From Candidatus Hydrogenedentota bacterium (lineage in GTDB: Bacteria > Hydrogenedentota > Hydrogenedentia > Hydrogenedentales > CAILVY01), in NCBI GenBank assembly GCA_903837785.1, contig CAILVY010000287.1, forward strand, positions 1 through 36,089: 36,089 nucleotides of DNA, given 5' to 3'. Below, piece by piece: positions 33,101-36,089 of this stretch. The position numbers and the translations under genes were made by a program. The notes beneath the pieces are model-generated. The model was not told where the DNA came from. It saw only the letters and a list, made by a program, of their open reading frames with translations, and did not search any database. How positions within the stretch are numbered: position 1 is the first letter of the stretch; each line of letters opens with the position of its first letter.

Positions 33101-36089
33101 CCACACTTCAAATGGCGGTGGACGCGGCTGCCGCCGTGGGCGGCGGCGAAATCTGGGTCCGCGAAGGTATCTACACAGGGACGGAAGACAACGTACTCAC
33201 AATGCGTCCTTCCGTGGCGCTCTATGGCGGCTTTGCCGGAACGGAAACTGTCCGGGAACAACGCGACTGGAAGAGGCACATTACCGCCGTCGACGGAGAA
33301 TGGACACGCCGTTGCGTTCTCGGCGCATCCCGGGCCACGCTGGACGGATTCAACCTGCAGAATGGGCACGCAAGGTATGGCGCAGGCATGGTTTGCGACC
33401 GCACCTCCCCCACCGTGACAAACTGCGTATTCTCCGGGAACTCTGCCTCGTATGGCGGCGGCATGAACGCTGGCAAATCTTCAGCAATACTCACGGGCTG
33501 CTTATTCGTTAGAAATACCTCCGGTGTCGGCGCCGGACTCTATAATTACAGCTCCTCCATGACTCTCTATCAGTGTTCCTTCTTGGATAACGTTGCGCCT
33601 CGCGGGGACGGCGGAGCAATCTGCACCAGTTCTTCCTCAATCCCCAATACGCTGGTGAATTGCACCTTCGCCAAGAACTTCGCCTACCGCGGTGGCGGCA
33701 TATATGTGGAACTCGCCTCTTTAACAATAATGAACTGCACATTCTCTGGGAACTCTGCTGAAGAAGGCGGAGGGATGTTCAACTACGCGTCGCCGCTGAA
33801 TGTGACAAACTGCATCTTCTGGGCCAACTTGGCCACAGTCAGGGGACCTGTCGTCAATACCGCACACGCCGAGGATTCGCCCATCTCCATAACATACTCC
33901 TGTGTGCAGGGCGGCTATCCGGGAGAGGGGAATATCGATGACGATCCCAGGTTAGCCGAAAACCGCAATGCATACGCGCACTTACGACCTGGCTCTCCCT
34001 GCATTGACGTTGGAACCGCGATTGGCGCACCGAGTATCGACATTCGGGGCGTTGCACGGCCTCAAGGTCCGGGAGTCGATATGGGTGCGTTTGAGCTAGA
34101 CGATTCGGATGCCGACGGCATGAGTGATTTTTGGGAATTAACCTGGTTTGGCAACTTGATGGGGCAGCCAAACGACGATCCCGACGGGGACGGACTCTCC
34201 AATCTTGACGAAAGCGCCTATGGGACGAGTCCGATCCTGGAGGATACCGATCACGACGGCTTGAACGACGACAACGAAATTAACCAGGGATGGGAGCCCA
34301 CCGTACCGACGATCGTTCGCCGGGTGAGTCGTTCGAACATCTCCGGACTCGAAGACGGACTATCTTGGCCAACCGCATTTGCGTCTATTCAGGACGCCGT
34401 GAACGCGGTTCATAGCGCCGGAGAAGGCGAAGTCTGGGTGGCCCAGGGAGTCTATACTGGAACGGAGGTTAACATCGTTGCCCTGGAACGGCGTGTTCAT
34501 CTCTATGGTGGTTTCTCAGGCATGGAAAGTGCCCGAGAACAGCGGGATTGGCGCGCGAACCCCACCATCCTTGACGGTGAGGGGCAACGGCGTTGTCTTG
34601 TGGGATCCGACGATACCGTGACGGACGGTCTTATTATTCGAAATGGTTATTGTACTGACAGTGGTGGCAGTGGTGGCGGCATGCTCAACTCTTGGGGTGC
34701 CTTGGCCGTCAGAAACTGCATATTCTCCTGCAACTCCGGCACGAACGGCGGCGGTGTGTGTAATTTTGATAGCGCTATCACTATAGATGATTGTGTGTTC
34801 AATAAGAATCTTTCTTTTCAATCTGGGGGCGGACTATACAGCAATAGCGCCTCGCTCGGAGTTTCTCGATGCACTTTCGTGGGGAATAGCGCTTCGCAAA
34901 TCAGCGGTGGGGCTGTTTATGCTGCTCACCTCCGTTCGCCCAGTGCACTCGTGAATTGCACCTTCTTCAATAACAGCGCCGACTTAGCCGGTGGCAGTCT
35001 GTACAGCACTTACGCAACCTTGACGATGATGAACTGTACATTTTCCGGAAACTCGGCCCAATATGGGGGCGCAATGTCCCTAGGTTCATCGACACTCAAC
35101 GCAACGAACTGCATCTTCTGGGGTGATACTGCGACGAGCGCGGGACCGGAACTGCGAACGACTGGAACATCGCCACTCTCGGTTACGTACTCGTGCGTGC
35201 AAGGCGGCTACGCGGGCGAGGGCAATATCGACCAAGACCCCCTGATGATAATCGGTCGCGAGGGGGACGTGAGCCTCCGAGCAGACTCTCCCTGCATTGA
35301 CGCGGGCACCGCCGTGGGTTCGCCGGAAACCGATATACGGGGCGTGACGCGTCCGCAAGGCGCGGGAATCGACATGGGCGCGTTTGAATTCGACGACATG
35401 GACGGCGACGGCCTGAGCGATTCCTGGGAACGGCTCTGGTTTGGGAACCTGACCCCACAGCCCGGCGACGATCCCGACGGGGACGGACTCTCCGATCTTG
35501 AAGAGAGTATCTACGAATCCAATCCGACGCTGGCGGACTCCGACGGAGACGGCCTGATTGACGGGGAAGAGGTTCATCAGGGATGGGACCCGCTCGTGCC
35601 AACCACTTTCCGCCGGGTGAGCCGGGACAACACGTCAGGAATTGAAGACGGTTTGTCCTGGGCAACGGCGTTCACATCCATTCAGGACGCCGTGGATGCG
35701 GTCTACGGCGTGGGGGAGGGCGAGGTCTGGGTCGCGCATGGAACCTATACGGGGACGGAGGAGAGTATCGTCGTTCTGAAGGCACGCGTGCGCCTCTACG
35801 GCGGCTTCTCTGGCACGGAAAACCGCCGGGATGAACGGGACTGGCGGACGAACCTCAGCGTCATCGACGGCGAGGGGAAACGACGTTGTCTCGTCGGGGC
35901 CGACGACACAGTCTCGGACGGCCTTGTTCTCAGGAATGGCTTCTCCGACTACGGCGGCGGCATGTATAACGAAAGATGCACGCTGATCGTGGCGAATTGC
36001 AACTTCTCCGGGAACTTCGCCGCATTCGGCGGCGGCATGTGCAACAGAAACGCTTCCGTCGTACTGACCGGTTGCACTCTTGTCCGGAA
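30154..36089 (+). CDS. Giant PKD/beta-helix surface lipoprotein, 3' end beyond the window
   Basis: I read the frame codon by codon from ATG 30154 to the right edge. It is open for 1978 codons plus two bases with no stop, so the protein is larger than this. GGGAGG lies seven bases before the ATG. The signal peptide ends in a lipobox LMGC (Cys at residue 26), so it should be lipid-anchored. Order: four PKD domains of exactly 85 residues (about 34-373, each with W-W-FGDG and YSVSLTV); beta-helix 1 (about 373-883); an InlB/BACON-like beta domain (about 890-955); helix 2 (about 958-1315); Asp-rich calcium linker (about 1316-1390); helix 3 to about 1747; second Asp-rich linker; helix 4, cut by the edge. 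Coils have GGGM and NCxFxxN signatures. Helices end CVQGGY/CIQGGY and DMGAFE. It is homologous to the protein at 15887-20152. Likely a surface adhesin or glycan-binding scaffold. Confidence 0.92.
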   Translation, partial: MFAANFRHLLSVSFMLILLAAGLMGCPVSQGPEALFSATPTSGAAPLAVAFTDASAAGTSPITVWAWDFGDGASSTEQNPTHTYAPAGKYSVSLTVTTDSGRDVERKADYITVSSGPNADFNAAPTSGLGPLEVAFADLSTPGPSPVTAWRWTFGDGGVSAEQHPVHTYAWGGTYSVSLTVSTASGEATELKPGYVIVDMLPTAEFMATPSSGGAPLDVAFTDLSTPGTSTIVAWAWDFGDGNTSAEQHPQHVYAAPGTYSVSLSVTTGVGSATESKTDYIEALAPPTAAFEAAPSSGSAPLAVAFTDLSAPGDLPITSWSWTFGDGGTSFEQHPAHTYTAAGTYSVSLTVRSEAGSHSETKTDYVLVHEAVWYVKAGASGGTGHSWSAPLGSVQEAVDAAYDSGGGEVWVAEGTYTALAEQVLLMRATVALYGGFAGTERVLEARDWTTHPAILDGESARRCVLGANDAVLDGFTLQHGAAGEGSGGGLYNIHVSPSVRNCLFTGNSATFGGGMANESSANPRLVRCAFVNNSAVDSGGGIFNNFSSPALSECSFSENTAVSGGGLCTWHGAPTLDDCSFLKNTVKEDGGGMLNLYAAPAISACEFSENSCEVLGGAMSNQESAPLVVACTFSKNVALYGMGGGVNNYYNSSPMISECHFSENIAGQGGGIFNADGSSPAVTGCSFFRNEASATGGGVANSFFTAPTISNCIFWKNRSGNGGGMSNSRASTVVVNCLFTANQSEREGGAIVNSESSPLFMNCTISLNEAENGTGFFNGYSSPAITNCILWGDLGFSTDDEIANDTHSTPVVSYSCIQGGYAGEGNIVADPLLAMGESGILRMQPGSPCVNAGTNSGAPEMDFLGVPRPQGSHVDMGAFEGALSESDVVHLNISLSPPDGGWTEPPVGTHVYIRGTAVTVTASGFGQRLAHWEGDVSGTDASIVVDMDDDKAVTAFFEPSVVYVNSGNNTGIEDGLSWTTAYTTLQMAVDAAAAVGGGEIWVREGIYTGTEDNVLTMRPSVALYGGFAGTETVREQRDWKRHITAVDGEWTRRCVLGASRATLDGFNLQNGHARYGAGMVCDRTSPTVTNCVFSGNSASYGGGMNAGKSSAILTGCLFVRNTSGVGAGLYNYSSSMTLYQCSFLDNVAPRGDGGAICTSSSSIPNTLVNCTFAKNFAYRGGGIYVELASLTIMNCTFSGNSAEEGGGMFNYASPLNVTNCIFWANLATVRGPVVNTAHAEDSPISITYSCVQGGYPGEGNIDDDPRLAENRNAYAHLRPGSPCIDVGTAIGAPSIDIRGVARPQGPGVDMGAFELDDSDADGMSDFWELTWFGNLMGQPNDDPDGDGLSNLDESAYGTSPILEDTDHDGLNDDNEINQGWEPTVPTIVRRVSRSNISGLEDGLSWPTAFASIQDAVNAVHSAGEGEVWVAQGVYTGTEVNIVALERRVHLYGGFSGMESAREQRDWRANPTILDGEGQRRCLVGSDDTVTDGLIIRNGYCTDSGGSGGGMLNSWGALAVRNCIFSCNSGTNGGGVCNFDSAITIDDCVFNKNLSFQSGGGLYSNSASLGVSRCTFVGNSASQISGGAVYAAHLRSPSALVNCTFFNNSADLAGGSLYSTYATLTMMNCTFSGNSAQYGGAMSLGSSTLNATNCIFWGDTATSAGPELRTTGTSPLSVTYSCVQGGYAGEGNIDQDPLMIIGREGDVSLRADSPCIDAGTAVGSPETDIRGVTRPQGAGIDMGAFEFDDMDGDGLSDSWERLWFGNLTPQPGDDPDGDGLSDLEESIYESNPTLADSDGDGLIDGEEVHQGWDPLVPTTFRRVSRDNTSGIEDGLSWATAFTSIQDAVDAVYGVGEGEVWVAHGTYTGTEESIVVLKARVRLYGGFSGTENRRDERDWRTNLSVIDGEGKRRCLVGADDTVSDGLVLRNGFSDYGGGMYNERCTLIVANCNFSGNFAAFGGGMCNRNASVVLTGCTLVR
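30253..31272 (+). repeat. Four tandem 255-bp PKD-coding repeats
   Basis: Units start at 30253, 30508, 30763 and 31018, exactly 255 bp apart. Each encodes a PKD domain opening like FxATPxSGxAPLxVAFxD, with (W)xWxFGDG in the middle and GTYSVSLTV near the end. Exact spacing shows recent tandem duplication without indels. Confidence 0.92.

Overview
The window is bacterial, GC-rich and gene-dense. It contains no rRNA, tRNA, insertion sequence, phage gene or CRISPR array that I can see. Several traits point to the Planctomycetes-Lentisphaerae-Hydrogenedentes range, most likely Candidatus Hydrogenedentes-like. These are a DUF1559 pseudopilin-like protein, a very large secreted protein with a long Gly-Glu dipeptide tract and paired ELLRxIQFFNS modules, giant PMP-type beta-helix proteins, and an M56/BlaI pair. 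The taxonomic placement is inference from family knowledge, not a database result.

Layout. 1-440: no recognised gene, but a strong promoter points left out of the window. 441-2740: a BlaI-type repressor and an M56 (BlaR1-like) membrane metallopeptidase in one leftward operon. Its promoter carries two TTAC-N4-GTAA operators, and the protease has a CARDB-like tail in place of a penicillin sensor. 2875-3798: DUF1559 protein with its own terminator. 3970-6797: three-gene proton-translocating transhydrogenase operon (pntAA-pntAB-pntB). 7166-8713: acyl-CoA synthetase. 8759-12571: CPA2 cation/proton antiporter and CstA-family carbon-starvation transporter. 12818-15742: ExbB-ExbD-ExbD proton-channel operon followed by an ACS-family MFS transporter. 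15887-20152: a 1421-residue secreted two-helix protein on the minus strand. 20359-21660: a second, closely related MFS transporter. 21824-28057: a leftward operon etfB-etfA-(FeS oxidoreductase)-acyl-CoA dehydrogenase-dedA. 28242-29828: an exported protein of unknown function. 30154 to the right edge: a lipoprotein gene of at least 1978 codons with four PKD domains and at least four beta-helix modules, cut by the window end.

How the genes fit together. FadD-like activation at 7166, the acyl-CoA dehydrogenase, EtfAB and the membrane CCG-type FeS oxidoreductase make a partial fatty-acyl-CoA oxidation route. It would pass electrons from acyl-CoA through ETF to the quinone pool. The transhydrogenase would couple NADH/NADPH balance to the proton gradient, and the antiporter and ExbBD complex also use that gradient. 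Two sugar-acid type MFS transporters flank a large beta-helix protein, which suggests, without proving, a surface-polymer uptake strategy. The two beta-helix proteins share the same module vocabulary: a motif-rich N-cap, GGG(M/I)-CxFxxN coils, a CVQGGY/choice-of-anchor-Q-like end, and an Asp-rich calcium linker. They have clearly grown by tandem module duplication.
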